Numbered from the stretch's first letter, positions 22,478 through 35,350 are shown. The stretch: 64,000 bases of DNA from Agarophyton chilense (GCA_030374765.1 JARGXX010000071.1:868001-932000); one strand, 5' to 3'. Notes: generated from the letters alone by a model not told the origin. Program-made: numbers and translations.

Positions 22478-22667
22478 CACGTGGCTCACGTGTGGTGAGA
22501 CATGACATCCACTTGCGCAGAAACACGTGCGTCACGTGTGGTGAGACACCACAACCACGTGTGTATACACGAGCACCACGTGGTGTGTACACACGAATAC
22601 CACGTGTGCACATGAACACACCACGTGTGTGTACACGACAACCACGTGTGTACACGACAACCACGTG
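22478..22667. repeat. Array of ten CACGTG palindromes
   Basis: CACGTG occurs at 22478, 22487, 22524, 22533, 22556, 22577, 22601, 22622, 22643 and 22662. From 22556 on, the spacing is 19-24 bp and the units share GTGTACACGA around the palindrome. The array ends 13 bp before the ribokinase stop codon, so it lies in the 3' flank of that gene and about 600-800 bp upstream of the PNUTS-like gene. CACGTG is the G-box core bound by bHLH and bZIP factors; the tandem order also fits a simple minisatellite. Confidence 0.85.
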
Positions 22668-22679
22668 TGTACACGAACG

Positions 22680-23678
22680 TCACAGCCAGGCGCTGGCGGT
22701 GTGCAGCAGCGCGTCGACGGCGGCGCGATCGGGCACGCCATCGGCAGCTCCGCGACGCGCCACGCTGAGCGTGGCGGCGGCGACGGCGGTACGCACAGCA
22801 GCCGCAAGCGGCTTGCCAGCGCACAGCGCGGCCGCCAAGTAACCCGTGAACGTATCGCCAGCGCCAGTGGTGTCCACGACGGACGGCGGCTTCGGAGCGC
22901 GCACCAGTTGCGCCTCATCGTCGCCCATCTTCATCACCGCGCCGCGCGCGCCCAGCGTGCCCACCACGGCGCGTGCGCGCGGTGCGTCGCGCGTCCAAAG
23001 CGCGTTTATGGCGCGCGCGCACATCGCCGTCACGGCCGTGTCGCTGGCGTCGTCGTCCACACGTAGCGCTGCGTTGCTCAGTTGCTGTAGTTCGTGCTGG
23101 TTCACCACGAGTACGTCTGCGTGACGCCACAGCGCTGCGCTGGTGCTGCGCGCCACGCACGCCGGCGTCGGGAGCGGGCTGGCGTTGAACACGACCATGG
23201 CGCCGTTGCTGTGCGCCACTTCGGCCGCTTGCTCAGCGACTTGCCGTGCAATTTCGAGGTGTAGTACCACCACTGCGCGCGGCAGAAGGTGATGTATGCG
23301 GCCCAGACATGCCGCGCTCAGTGCGTGGTTGGCGGCGGGCACGACAACGACCATGTTTTCGCCGGTGCGCGCCTCCACGAGCACGACCGCCATACCGGTT
23401 GTGCCGCGCTCCAACACGCTCACTTGCGACACGTCCACAGCGTGGTGCTGCAGCGTGCCGAGTAGTGCGCCGCCGTCGCGGCCTACAGCCGCTACCAAAT
23501 GCACGCGCTTCGCTAACTGCGACTTGGCCGCTGCCACTGCTGTGTTGGCGCCCTTGCCGCCCAGCGATTGATTCATGCTGTGCGCCAGCACCGTCTCGCC
23601 GCCCGTGGGCAGCGCTTCCACCGTCAGCGACATGTCTTGGTTGATGGATGAAATCACAATCACGTGCTTGCGTTCCAT
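22680..23678 (-). CDS. Ribokinase, PfkB family sugar kinase
   Basis: The 332-residue protein has the usual ribokinase length and both PfkB signatures: GGKGAN at 40-45 and DTTGAGDTFTG at 269-279, with D275 as catalytic base and the preceding Gly-Ala-Gly as anion hole. NASP (165-168) corresponds to the ribokinase NPAP site, and the N-terminal part keeps the INxD-type pattern (INQD) that binds the sugar. It is predicted to phosphorylate D-ribose at O5 with ATP, feeding the pentose phosphate pathway and nucleotide synthesis. No targeting peptide is seen, so it is probably cytosolic. The gene is GC-rich and Ala-rich, has no intron, and is followed at once by the CACGTG array. Confidence 0.93.
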   Translation of the reverse strand: MERKHVIVISSINQDMSLTVEALPTGGETVLAHSMNQSLGGKGANTAVAAAKSQLAKRVHLVAAVGRDGGALLGTLQHHAVDVSQVSVLERGTTGMAVVLVEARTGENMVVVVPAANHALSAACLGRIHHLLPRAVVVLHLEIARQVAEQAAEVAHSNGAMVVFNASPLPTPACVARSTSAALWRHADVLVVNQHELQQLSNAALRVDDDASDTAVTAMCARAINALWTRDAPRARAVVGTLGARGAVMKMGDDEAQLVRAPKPPSVVDTTGAGDTFTGYLAAALCAGKPLAAAVRTAVAAATLSVARRGAADGVPDRAAVDALLHTASAWL

Positions 23679-24179
23679 TGTTCACTCTAGCTACCCGCAC
23701 CACATTCCGAGATCACTCATCGCGTCTGCCCTGCCGTCTGTCGCTTGTCAACCTTTCCCTGTGTCTTCTCTTGTCCGACTTCAAGCTCTTAACACGTCTT
23801 CCACGGGCACCCGTGTGTACACGTACACTACCTAACACAGACGCCCTCAATGTCACTTTGTGACACGGCGTCCGTCACATCACATGCACTGCACCCATGC
23901 CCCCCGTCTCGACATCACTGTGAGGCGTGTGGAACGCACGAGCGACACGTGCGCCGCTTCGTGTATATTAATGTAAGCGACGCGCGTCGGTCCTACAGTT
24001 TCACTCAACTAAGCTTTTATTTGGACGTAACGCTGTAGAAAGAAGATTTATTTCGAGCCACAAATTCACTACGAAACGCAAATGCGTTCTGCGTCGAGTA
24101 AGGCGCGCAATAAGGACAGGCTGGCCGGTACCGGACCGGAAGCCGCACAAATTCTCCCGCCGGCCTTCCTCCAAATTGT

Positions 24180-24188
24180 CTATAAAAA
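24180..24188 (+). promoter_or_regulatory. Orphan TATA box
   Basis: CTATAAAAAG on the + strand is the best TATA match in this part of the window. No convincing coding frame follows within 1 kb; a frame at about 24293-24442 has a hydrophobic stretch and four cysteines but no ATG. It could drive an unrecognised or non-coding transcript. Confidence 0.25.
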
Positions 24189-26657
24189 GCCGAGGTCAGT
24201 TGGTTCCGCACAAATCTGGTCAAGTCAGCTCGGCAAAAGCGGCTCACCCCCCCCCCCCCCCCTCCCCCCGCCATCCTTTGGCACCAAAATTATCTCTTAG
24301 CACAGTCTGGGCCTCCCTTGCCATCACATCTCTTCTTTTTTTTCTTTACTTGGGCGTTGGGTCCGCTTTCTGCCGAAACTGCGCCGACCTATTCTGCGAA
24401 CCCGTCACTCACGTGGGACTGCTTAGCACCTACTGTTGTTAGCAGAACCACGTGATACGGCGTAAAGCTCACACTTTACGGCCATTTGGTATTCGTTCAA
24501 GAGTAAGTGACTTTCACTGCTCTTTTGTTATTGTGTGCAAGTACTGACTTTTATCTGTCTTGCATTTAGTGCCAAATTCTTCCATTTCTTCTAGCGAATA
24601 TTCAACGAAGCAAGTCTGCGATTCCGAAATGGAAGCTGTTAGCATCACCAAGAAAGCAACACCGCTCACCGACTCTTCGCCCTCTACCGAACCCCTTAGC
24701 AACCCGCGCGCCCGCCATATCCTTCGGGTCGTCGCTCATCATTAGAAGCGTCGCCGCCGTCCTCCACCTAGTAAACTCTCCCTGAAGCGCTGTGCCGTTT
24801 GCAGCATCAACGTGCAGAGACCGCACCAATTATAGATACACCAAGGCGGTCGTAAGCACCAAAATGCCCTTTGATGCGTTTATTACAAATATACTTACGT
24901 CTGGTGCCGTGCATGCGATATCACGTTCCCGAAGCCCACGATCTCCGAGTTCATCACAAAAGTCGTCGTCATCATGCCGGCTTCAGAAAGAAGAACAATA
25001 CTATTTTCTAGAACTTTTGCGATACATACATACAGTCTTTATATCGTGGTATAGGCCTTTACACCTTTTATTTATTACATCACATCTTTATACCTTCGCC
25101 TCTGCCTGCCACACATATATTGGTCATTTTATCATTCGCACTCTCTACCCATTGCACTCCTTCTTTCTGTCGTCTTTCTTTGACTTCTTTTCTCTTCCCT
25201 TTCCTGGGCTGGTACTCTCGAGAGCATATCTACAACTTTTGTCTCCTTGAGTTGTACCCACCCGCGTTGTGTCTCCTTCCTACTTTGAACGGAAATGACG
25301 TTTATAATCATTACACAATCACAAACGCCGTGTATACCGGTTGTGTGCTTCCCAAAATACGGAAATAGGATTCTCATACCATGAATACAGTGCGGTTCCA
25401 GCCGTTATTAAAATGTGCCATTTCGAGCATCCCCGCTGCGATATTGCCACCCATCTGCCAGCCTCCCCATGTTAAACCATCCATTTATTGTCCGTTCTTT
25501 GGAAGACCTCTTTTGCATCCCAAGTGCAGGATAAAGAAGGGAATTTAGAAGGTCTATGCAGTTTTCCAGATGTAGCAAGGGGATAAACAGGGCTGCAAAA
25601 ACTTTCAGTAAAGACCCGTGGTACAATACTAGGAAGAGGCCTTGCCAGTCCTGTGGTCAAGATATCCGACGGCGACCAACTAACCAGGTATTACTTTAGA
25701 AAGAACAAGTCCGGAAGAGTTCTATTATACATACGATGCCATTACCAATCTTCTTTGCGGGCAGGGAATTGGGTCCTGTTCAGTTTTGCACTGCTTTCAA
25801 AACGGGTGGAAAAACTGGAATGTTATTTGCAACCTGTGAAGGAGCGGTGATAGCGGTTTAGCCCTGTAAGCCGCCGGGCCCTGAAGGATCTTGCAGGTGA
25901 CACGTGTACGGGTCTACCTCAGGTAAACTCATGTCCCACCTACCCTCCCAAACCTCACGGAACACCACGCACCCACACGCGTCACATCTCAACCCCGCCC
26001 GCAACCACTCTTCTCCCAAACACCCTTCCCATCCTCCACCTCCATAGCTTCGTCCTACAACTCTCTTTCTCCTCCCTCAACCCGCCTACGTCACCAACGC
26101 TTACGCCGCCATCATCTCTTATATCCCCCGCACAACCATCCCTTCACCACCTCCCCCATCGCCCTACCTCACACTAAAACCGCTACGTCCAACTATCCTC
26201 CTCCTCCGCATTCTATTCTCCGAAAACAACTCTTCCCAGCGGCACGTTACCTGCTGCAGCGGCTCCTCATGGCCCGAAACCAGCGGCGCAGCTCGAAACA
26301 AAACACAGATCGACCCCAAACGGCCACAGTCCCACACATTACGCGTTACAATCGCTCCCGCGCCTTCAATTCCCCGCCAGTTTATTCCTCATCTAAACAC
26401 CCCCGAACCCTGTATTCCAAATTGTTCTACTCTTTTCGGCATTTCCATTCAATTCTACCGCAGCTTTTCCCCCTCTCATTCATTTTAATCTCCTCTATGC
26501 CTAATACTTGCTCTTCTAACAACCACAAAACTCATTTTTCCTTCTTTAGCAGTCATCCCACGTCCCTCATTATTATAAACAACATTGTTCCTCGTACTCA
26601 TACCCACCGTCCAGTTTTCCTATCACCTTCTGCACCTGTTCCATCACTTCAATTGAT

Positions 26658-26710
26658 GGGAGACAATGTGGTGTAGATTACAAGTTGTACTCTACATCAC
26701 ATTGTCTCCC
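26658..26710. repeat. 20-bp inverted repeat with 13-nt loop
   Basis: Arms 26658-26677 and 26691-26710 are complementary except for one G-T position, with a 13-nt loop. It stands alone in the G-poor tract. It could be a small RNA precursor, a terminator-like hairpin or the trace of a mobile element. Confidence 0.8.
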
Positions 26711-27290
26711 AAATCTTTCCTTTTGATGTAACACTACCCCATACTTTATATGAACAAAATCCCCTTCACAACACATAGATCAACGCTCTAGGCATGCCCT
26801 CCATCTTGTTACTAATACTTACACTCCTCTACTTCAATAAACATCTCTCTTTGTCCATAAAAACAAAACTACACCCTCTATCTCGCGCCCTTCCCCATCA
26901 CAACTACCACAATTCATGTCTCAACTCTAAAATTGGTCTTCGCCAAATCTCACTCCCAAAGACACCTCCTCCTCTACCATGACGTTTCAGCCACCCTCCA
27001 CTTTAACATTCTCCCTCAAAAAACTTTCCTCAGTTTCAAAAATTGCTTGAAGCTCGAATTCTGAAAGGACACCACTAACTCACATGTTTCAGGAGCCTCC
27101 TCTATTCTAACCAATGCATTGGAAGCAGAAATAACCCAAATCCACCAGCTACTGCGCCAGAACCACTTTGACCACCGATTCTTGGACAACCCAGTCCTAC
27201 TGCGTGACCTCCCACACCTTCGACATGTATCAAAATAAATTCGTTCTTCTCAATCCAATTCCAAAATCCCCTTCCACATGGCTAGTCTTC

Positions 27291-27957
27291 TGTAGTATTC
27301 TACTATGTCTGGGAATCCGATAGGATGATTTTTCACGAAGTCGCGGTTGGAACTCATAAGTGAGTGATGTCATCAAAGTTGTGATATGAAACGGCACACC
27401 GCGTAGAATGCCAGGAGGCAGGGTATATTAGTGGAACATGTGGCATCACGAGTGGAGTGGCTTGCAACGGCGCATGTGGTGGCGATCCACGTGGCAGGTT
27501 TTACTACTCTTTGTAGCTAGACGTCCATTAGGGACCATACCCATACTGTGGTTTTGCTAAGTGGTTGACCACTGGGTATTATTTATATATTTATTTGGGC
27601 ACTCACCCTGGCACACAGTATATAGTGCACCAGAGATGAGCGCCGACTCCAAGTAAAGGAGACAACATGGGCATCATGACTATTCTGTTCCTCTCTTAGG
27701 ATTCCTTAACCGGAGATCCAGACGAGCCATAATAGATAGTCAGCCCCCAGCCACTTCACGAGCCGTCTCGTACCTACGTTCCATCAACCTTTTACAGTTG
27801 CACTGTTCACCCTCGCTGGCGAGTAGTGGCCTTACACCCCACTTCCAGCTCGCTGGTGTTGTAGCTCTACCACCCCTTTTACTTCGCCGCAAGCGACCCA
27901 TCGGCAGTCCGAACGCTGTCGCAGGTGTCTGCTCTCTCCGTTAGAGCGGATACTACA
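27291..27957 (+). repeat. 5' LTR of chromovirus 1
   Basis: Begins TGTAGTA and ends TACTACA, a 7-bp terminal inverted repeat with TG...CA ends. It is 667 bp, the same length as the 3' copy, with no indel by eye. A TATATATTTATTT stretch and a later TATATAG about halfway are candidate promoter elements. Confidence 0.95.
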
Positions 27958-27959
27958 AG

Positions 27960-27971
27960 TGGTCTCCCGAC
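27960..27971 (+). promoter_or_regulatory. Primer binding site of chromovirus 1
   Basis: TGGTCTCCCGAC begins 2 nt after the 5' LTR, the usual place and opening TGG of a tRNA primer site. Eleven of its twelve bases recur as the primer site of the second chromovirus family in this window. Confidence 0.75.
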
Positions 27972-30900
27972 TTAGAACCACTGTGGTCAGCTGCACTGAA
28001 CAATTCGCTCCTGGAACGTGGAATCGATATCGATACCTGGAAGAAATGGAATCACTACAGTTATTGTTTATCAAACCACCTCCGGCAATTGCGGAATTCA
28101 TCGTGGTTGAACACGTGGTCGAGAAGTCGAAGACAGCATTTGGTTCGCACCTGGACTCAGGTTTGGTCTACGATGCCGAAGACTCGAAGCCAGTCGAGTA
28201 CTGGTCGCCCCGGTCCTGCGGGACCACCCCCGAAACCGAGGCTCGCCTCATCTGTTGAAGCCGGAGAGCGGCTGTATCTTCAAGCGATGTCGCGTTCACG
28301 CTCGGTGAATGATGAACGAGATCTCTCTGATGTACCGGCCCCTGTGGCAGCGGCAGTCACGCCCACTACAGAAGCCGTACTTGACCCTGAGGTCGTCGGA
28401 CCTCAAGAAGAGGATGATTTGCGCAGGAAATTGCGTCGTCTCAAGTCTGAGTCAAGCGCTTCGCGTGTGCGCATGGTTGCGTTGGAATCGCAGATCGCTG
28501 CTTTTATCGCTGATGTCGAACAATTACGCAGTATGCATCAAGCACTCGTTCGTTAATACGATGGGAAGCAGGTCTCTGCATCAGTGAAAACACTACGTGA
28601 GGATTTGAACCATCTACTGGATAGGTACGGGAATACGCCCGATGCGCTTCCCTGCTTAACCGTGGATGTAGAGGAAGTCCTCACTCGAGTTAACCCCCGT
28701 TTAGAACGCCTGGAGGCGGCAGTTTATGCACAGACTGCTGCTAAACCAGTCGTGCTGGAAGAGGAAGGAGCTCCTTTGAAGGAAGCTCGTTCGAAGAAGT
28801 CGAAGTCACGACGTAAGAAGCGGAAGTCCGCACGTGATTCGAGTGATGAATCGTCAAGTACGGAGAGGTTCAGTTCCAGTACTGATGATTCTGATGATTC
28901 AGATACGTCAGATGACGACGACAGTGGTGATGGTCATCGAAGGTCCCGATCTCGGAAGTAGAACACGTCTTCGTGGTTAATGAGAAAAATAGGCTCACCT
29001 TACAGAGGATTGAAGGTGCTCCCCTGCACGAATCTGCTTTATCGGAAGGTCCTGAATTACAGGTACTACCGTCTGAAGGTGAAGAGCAAGAAGCGCTCAG
29101 GACGCGAAACCGCGAAGGTGAAGGATCACATCAAACGATTGAAGATCGGCCTTAATGATTTAACATTTGATGGGAAAACCCCCATTCTCGTTATCGAGTT
29201 TCTCACTCGATTTGTTGCCGAAGCAGACACTCTAGATATGAGTGAACCACAGGAATTTATGTCTTTACCACACTTCCTGAAGGGTTTTGCTTTAGAGCAA
29301 TATCGTTCCGTATGCGGATCATTGACAGCCGATGAAGGCGGCGTTACCTCATGGCCAGAAGCGGTGCAGTATTTGCTGCGCAGTTACGCGACTTCAAACG
29401 CGATACGTCAGGCGATCCTGGACCTAAGGGATGTGACCCAAAAGCCTGAGGAGGGCGAAGCTGAGTACAGCTCAAGGCTTACCAAAGCTTCAGTCCGCTG
29501 TGGAAACGTCCACTCGACGGAGGACAAGATTACCTTGTACATCGACGGGCTGGACCCGAGCATCAAGCCGTTGGTAGCTCGATATCGAGAGAAGCATGGA
29601 AGAGTCTCCTTTTTGGAGTTAGTTCAGTTTGCGAAAGCTGAAGGGGACGCGGCCAGAGCGCGTGGTAGCCCCCGTCGTTCAGTGGCTTTTGGAACCTCCA
29701 TGGGTAAGAAAAAGATCTCCGCCAGAGTTAATCACCGCAGCAAACTGCTCCACCTTGAATCTGCAGTGCACTCACGAGATTCGTCGTTGGCACCCAAAGG
29801 GAGTGACTTGCATGAGGAGGCGGTCCATTTAATGGAATATACGGACTCTTCTGTACCTAGAGTGGATCTCCCACACTCGGAGTCTCAGGACGAGGAAGCC
29901 CTAATGGCTATGGAGTGCCGTGGCCCTATGTACCGTCCCTACACGGTGCCACCACAAGGAGGTTTTAAGAACGGCAAACCCGGATGGGTGGATAGTCGCA
30001 CGGCATACCGTTCACAACCTATGTTGACCAACCGTCGTGACGGTTTGATATGTTATTCATGTTATGGAAAACACCATTTGAGTGCAGAATGCACGCTTCC
30101 TGCAAAGCACCTGAGTCGTATCATGACGAATTACGAAGCACTCTCAGAAGAGGAAAGGAGCCGCGTACCGGCGGGCATGTATTGGAAAGCCAAAAGTTGG
30201 TTTTCTCAGACACCAATGCGCCGGACGGACAAGCCGGTTGCTCAGAATGCTGAATTGTTACAACCCGGAACCCCGGTAGGAAGAGGTGCCTTTGAGGCGA
30301 AGCAGCCGGTGCAACCGGAAAACTAAGTGAGGGAGCCCCTAGGGGGTCGGCACTAGTCGATCCCGTGGTGCTGACCAGGGAGAGCTCGCCTCCCTGCTCC
30401 CGCGCTTGGAAGCCCAAGATTCTCTTGAGGCCTCCCAAATTTCCGCCGTACGGAATCAATCCGTCGGACGGAAAGCGAGTACAGTTTGACTGTGAGTTAC
30501 ATCGTCTTTGGAGACGTTATACTTGTCCGTCGAAACGGGAAAGTTACCTCATGGTAATGTCTAAAAGAAACTATAAGGTCTATGCCGACATCGGCTCTGA
30601 CAGGAATCTGTTATCTCGTAGATGGACTATCCTGGACACAGGTGCTGGTCCGAACTTTATACGGGAATCGGAGCTCGCTCCTGCTGACTTAGAACGTATT
30701 CGATACGGTCCTTTACAGGACATCCGGGATGCCAACAAAAATGCTGTGAAGAAACTGGGAACAGTTCGACTCGTGGTGCGTTTGGGACGCTTTGTAGTCC
30801 TTGTCGACTTCATCGTCTGTAAGACGTTAGCTGCACCAGTGGTACTGGGATGTGATTATTGTGACAAGTTTGCCGAAGCCATTCGCCCGCGAAGAAAACT

Positions 30901-33900
30901 AGTGGAACTAGATGATGGATCAATGGTACCAATTGTTCGCAAGCCAATGCGTCGTTGCCCCGAAACACCTCCTCTTCCACCATCTATGGAATACGGGAAA
31001 TTCCGAGGACGTGTCTCGCCGAGGATTCGAGTAGCTAAGAGTGCTATGCTGAAGGCGCGAACCCAAACTTGGGTTCAAGAAAGAACAGCACGACACGGAC
31101 TCGTGGTAATTCAACCGAATACTCGGATGTACGAATCCCGTGGATTGCTAGTCGCTAACGACATTGCTCATGTTGATCCTGGTAGCCCCTTCTGGATACT
31201 AGTGAGTAACTTCACCGATAACGATTATCATATACCGAAGAATCAGGTTGTTGCAACAGCTTTGCCTCATCCCACAGTGGTGGTCCCTACTCATATTTCT
31301 ACTGCAGAAGTATTGGGATCAACCCATGTCGGTGACACAGACGAAGAACTGCAAACTCCGTCTGGAGATCAATTGCAAACGGCAAAGGATCCAGAGAGCC
31401 TGGTCGATGAGCTAGACTTAGCACATGTGTCGGAACACTACAGAACGAAGATCAGGTCTATGCTGAAGAAGTATAAATCCATGTGGAGTGGAAAACTAGG
31501 AGAGATCTCCGCTACAGAACACCAAAATTGATTTGGTCCCAGGGTCACGACCCATCTCCCAACCACCCTACAGAGCGGGACCGCGAACTCGCCAAATCGA
31601 GGAGGAGAATGTCAGCAAAATGCTGGAAGAAGGAGTAATCGAAGCAGCTCAATCTGCTTGGGCCTCACCAGTGGTGCTGGTCTCAAAACCTGATGGTTCT
31701 TTACGATTCTGTATCGATTATCGAAAACTGAACGCAGTTACAGTTCGGGATACATTCCTGTTGCCTCGAATGGACGAATGTATTGACCGCTTAAGAGAAG
31801 CGAACGTGTTCACCACGTTGGACGCCAACTCTGGCTATTGGTAGGTGCCTGTAGCGGAAGAAGACCAAGACAAAACCGCATTTGCGTGTCACGCCGGTCT
31901 CTACCGTTTCAAAAGGATGCCCTTTGGCTTAACGATTGCACCGGCTACTTTCCAGCGCACCCTGGACATCTTGCTCTCAAGATACAAGTGGAAGACTTGT
32001 TTAGTCTATTTGGACGATGTGATCATCTTTTCCCAGGATGTGGAAAGCCATTTACAGCATGTCGAGGAGATCCTCAAAGCACTACTGAGCGCAGGTATCA
32101 CCTTGAAGTTCAAGAAATGCGAATGGTTCGCTGGCACCGTCCGGTACTTAGGACACGTGATCAAACCGGGACAGCTTGCCATTCAAGAGGCACAGACAGC
32201 GGCTCTCCCCGAAGTACAACCTCCGTTGACACAGAAGCAATTGCGTTCTTTCCTCGGCTTGTGCAACGTCTACCGACGATTCGTGCCGCGATACTCGCAT
32301 ATAGCGGCACCTCTCAACGCAAAGCTGCGTAAAGGACAACCAGTACAATTGGAACAATTCAGACAAGCTGAAGTGGAAGCGTTCGACACGCTGAAGACAA
32401 AGATTATTACAGCCCCAGTCTTGGCGCTGCCCATCATCAACCTGCCATACTCAGTGGATACCGACTCTAGCGAGTACCAAGTAGGGTGTGCCCTTTTTCA
32501 AACACACCCTGATGGTGAACGCAAACCCATTGGTTACTGGTCAAGATCGCTGAACGCAGCTGAGAAGAAGTATTCAGTTTCAGAAAAGGAATGCCTTGCA
32601 GTCGTTTGGGCTTTAACCACATTGCGACCGTATCTCCAAGGAGAACGTTTTACCGTCGACACGGATCATTCGTCTCTACGATGGTTACTGTCCATTACAG
32701 ACCCGTCTGGTCGTCTCACACGATGGCGCTTACGCCTTTCTGAATTCGATTTCGAAGTGAAGTATAAGAAAGGATTGGCAAATGTCCAAGCTGACGCGCT
32801 ATCGCGACTCAAAACACTGGGCGAAACCCAAGGCGAAATCGATGAAGAGATACCTTGCTTCTACATGGAGACCCATTCACCATCTTTTGAAGAAAAGGAA
32901 CAAGAGACCCTTGATGATTATTCGGATGCAGACCCGTTCCTTGCATTAGCAGACACTGACCCTTCAGTTCAACTCGAGCGAATCTCGTGCACTGAGCTCC
33001 TCAATGAGCAACACGCCGATACGTTTTGTGCGTCGATACGCTCTCGTCTTAACGGGGGGGAGGAGGTCCCCTTTTCACTCGATTCACAAGGAATACTGTT
33101 AAGACATGTCGAAAAGCATGATCAAATCGTGATTCCACACGTCTTGAAGAGTCGAGTACTCCATCCGGCACACTATAGCAGGCTGTCTGGTCATCCAGGA
33201 GGAACGAAGTTGTTCATGAATCTAAGAAGAGATTTTTACTGGCCTACTTTGGAAATGGACTGCCATGCTACAGTGAAGTTGTGTACAACATGTGCGAAGA
33301 ATCGCGTGAAGCTTTACAGGAAGCGGAAACCGATGACCTTATTCCAGGCGAAAGCGCCTTTACAATACGTCAGTATCGACATCCTAGGGGAATTGATTCG
33401 CTCAAGGCGAGGTTATCGCTACCTATTGGTAATCACCGACCGCTTCTCGAAGCTAGGGCGGACTGTGCCGCTGGAGCGGATAACTGCAACCGTAATCGCA
33501 TAGGCGTTTATCAAACTCTGGGTATTTATATACAGACCACCAGAAGGTCTGTTATCAGATAATGGGAAGCAATTCGTTGCGAAGTTCTTTCAGAATGTTT
33601 GCCGCATTATGGGCATTCGAAACGTGTTTACCAAGACCTATCATTCGCAATGCAACGCTCAGGTGGAGCGTTTCAACCGCACGCTGATAGCAGCATTAGG
33701 ATACTACATCGCGGACCACCCGAAAGAATGGAACATGTTTACAGATACTCTGTGCTACGCGTACAATACGCAAGTGCATACCTCTACAAAGACGGCTCCG
33801 TTAGATCTCGTGCTCTCACGTAACCCTCCGGCTTTACCGGTTGCGCTCGACGACGAGACAGAATTAGACGCGCCGACCCCGGCTAAGTACCATCTGAAAT

Positions 33901-35211
33901 GGAGGAATGACCTGAAGGCCAGAGCGGAAGAAGCCGCTAAAGAGTTATCAAAGAAGCAAGCTCGCTATAAGCGAAACTATGACTCCAGAAGGCGAAGAGG
34001 AAATCCGGCAGTTCGAGTAGGAGGTCACGTCTTCGTGCGAGTCGAAAGACCTGACAAACAGGAAGAATCTCGTCATAAGTTGTTGCCGATAGCGGCTGGA
34101 CTCTTCAAAGTGGTGGACCTTAATGAAGACACAATGGTCATCAAGACAGTTGAGGAAGTTGAACGTGTATCGCGCGATCGCGTTGAAGTCGCACCTGACC
34201 CGCAAGTGGAAGTCCAGGTATCTGGTAGAACTAAGGAGGCAAGTGCAACGGAACGTCAAGGCAAAAGCACAAGTGACTCTGGGGAGAGTGAACCGCCACC
34301 AATGGCTCGAGCGGAGGAGAAAGCTCCTGATCGCCCACCGCCGGCGGTTGCGTACGCCAATCATGGACAGCTTCCGAAGTATCGGGATATGCCCCGTGGC
34401 ACGCGCACACCCGGAAGTACAGAAATGGAACCTGAAAGCAGGAAAGATGTTTTGGAATTTGGCCCCAAGGACTTGGAAACGAGTGCACGCGAACACGCGC
34501 CGTTGCCGCTTCAGGCTGAACCGTCAGGTGAAGCGCCACTCGCTGTTCCGCCGATATCGGCTCCCACCCCTCATGGGCAGGAAGAAGAAGAGGTATCGCC
34601 TCCTGTCGTGGTGCAAGCACCATCATCCACCCAACAGCGGTCAGAATGGGATAAACCGAAGGAAGTTCATCCACGAATGGAATTGAGAAGTAGCAAGAAG
34701 TACTCCTCTATGGAACCTTGAAAACAAGATAGCTCTTTATCTGAGAAAGGTTCTCAAGGAATGAGTACACTGCCCCTGCGGGCAGAACGACAGTTATTCG
34801 ACGAGCGAACGCTTAGCGACGCGGAGACTGCTAACACAGAGACGCTTGGGTCAGCCCTAAGGCATTTCAAACCTGTTAACAGGAGTCTCGCGCCAACAGC
34901 GAACGCATTTGGAAACGCCCAGGAATATGTTATGGATCGCATATGTGAACATGGCGAGCATGAAGATACCAGAGAATTACTGTATCGAGTCCGTTGGTAC
35001 GGTTTGTCTCCGGAAGCGGATACGTGGGAACCTATAGCTCATAACCCCCGTTCGCAACTCGTGCGATATCATCGACGCATGCGATTACCTCTCCCCAGGG
35101 AGATCGACTCCTCGATAGTAGGGCTCATGGGCACATCCCATTTCTAATTATGGGCTACCAAGGTAGTAAAAACTCGAAAGGCGAGAAGAATACAAGAAAT
35201 CATGTGGAAGA

Positions 35212-35350
35212 AAAGTGAAAACACGCAAGCACAGGACATTTGCTGATTATCACCTAGGATTGAAGAACTCGAGAAGCGAGAGAAGAAGGATTGAAGAACT
35301 CGAGAAGCGAGAAGAGATGATTGAAGAACTCGAGAAGCGAGAAGAGATGA
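35212..35350 (+). repeat. Tandem GAAGAACTCGAGAAGCGAG repeats
   Basis: Between the chromodomain and the antisense ORF lie several short direct repeats built on GAACTCGAGAAGCGAGA (best copies at about 35260-35350), with a related AACTCGAAAGGCGAG unit upstream near 35172. They are non-coding in both directions and mark the 3' flank of the antisense ORF. Confidence 0.7.

Larger units (their letters stand above)
23679..27285. other. Non-coding stretch between ribokinase and chromovirus
   Basis: No frame matches a family. Points of note: a GTGTACACG element at about 23810-23822 upstream of ribokinase like those in its 3' array; a good TATA box on + at about 24180; a C16 run at 24247-24262; from about 25920 to 27250 the + strand is very poor in G and rich in C, A and T; and a strong hairpin at 26658-26710. 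Short frames at 24792-25250 and 26269-26676 are Ser/Pro/His-rich and probably not genes. Confidence 0.45.

Noticed and set aside
22478-22667. CRISPR-like array
   Set aside because: Units are short palindromes with no unique spacers, in a eukaryotic gene context.
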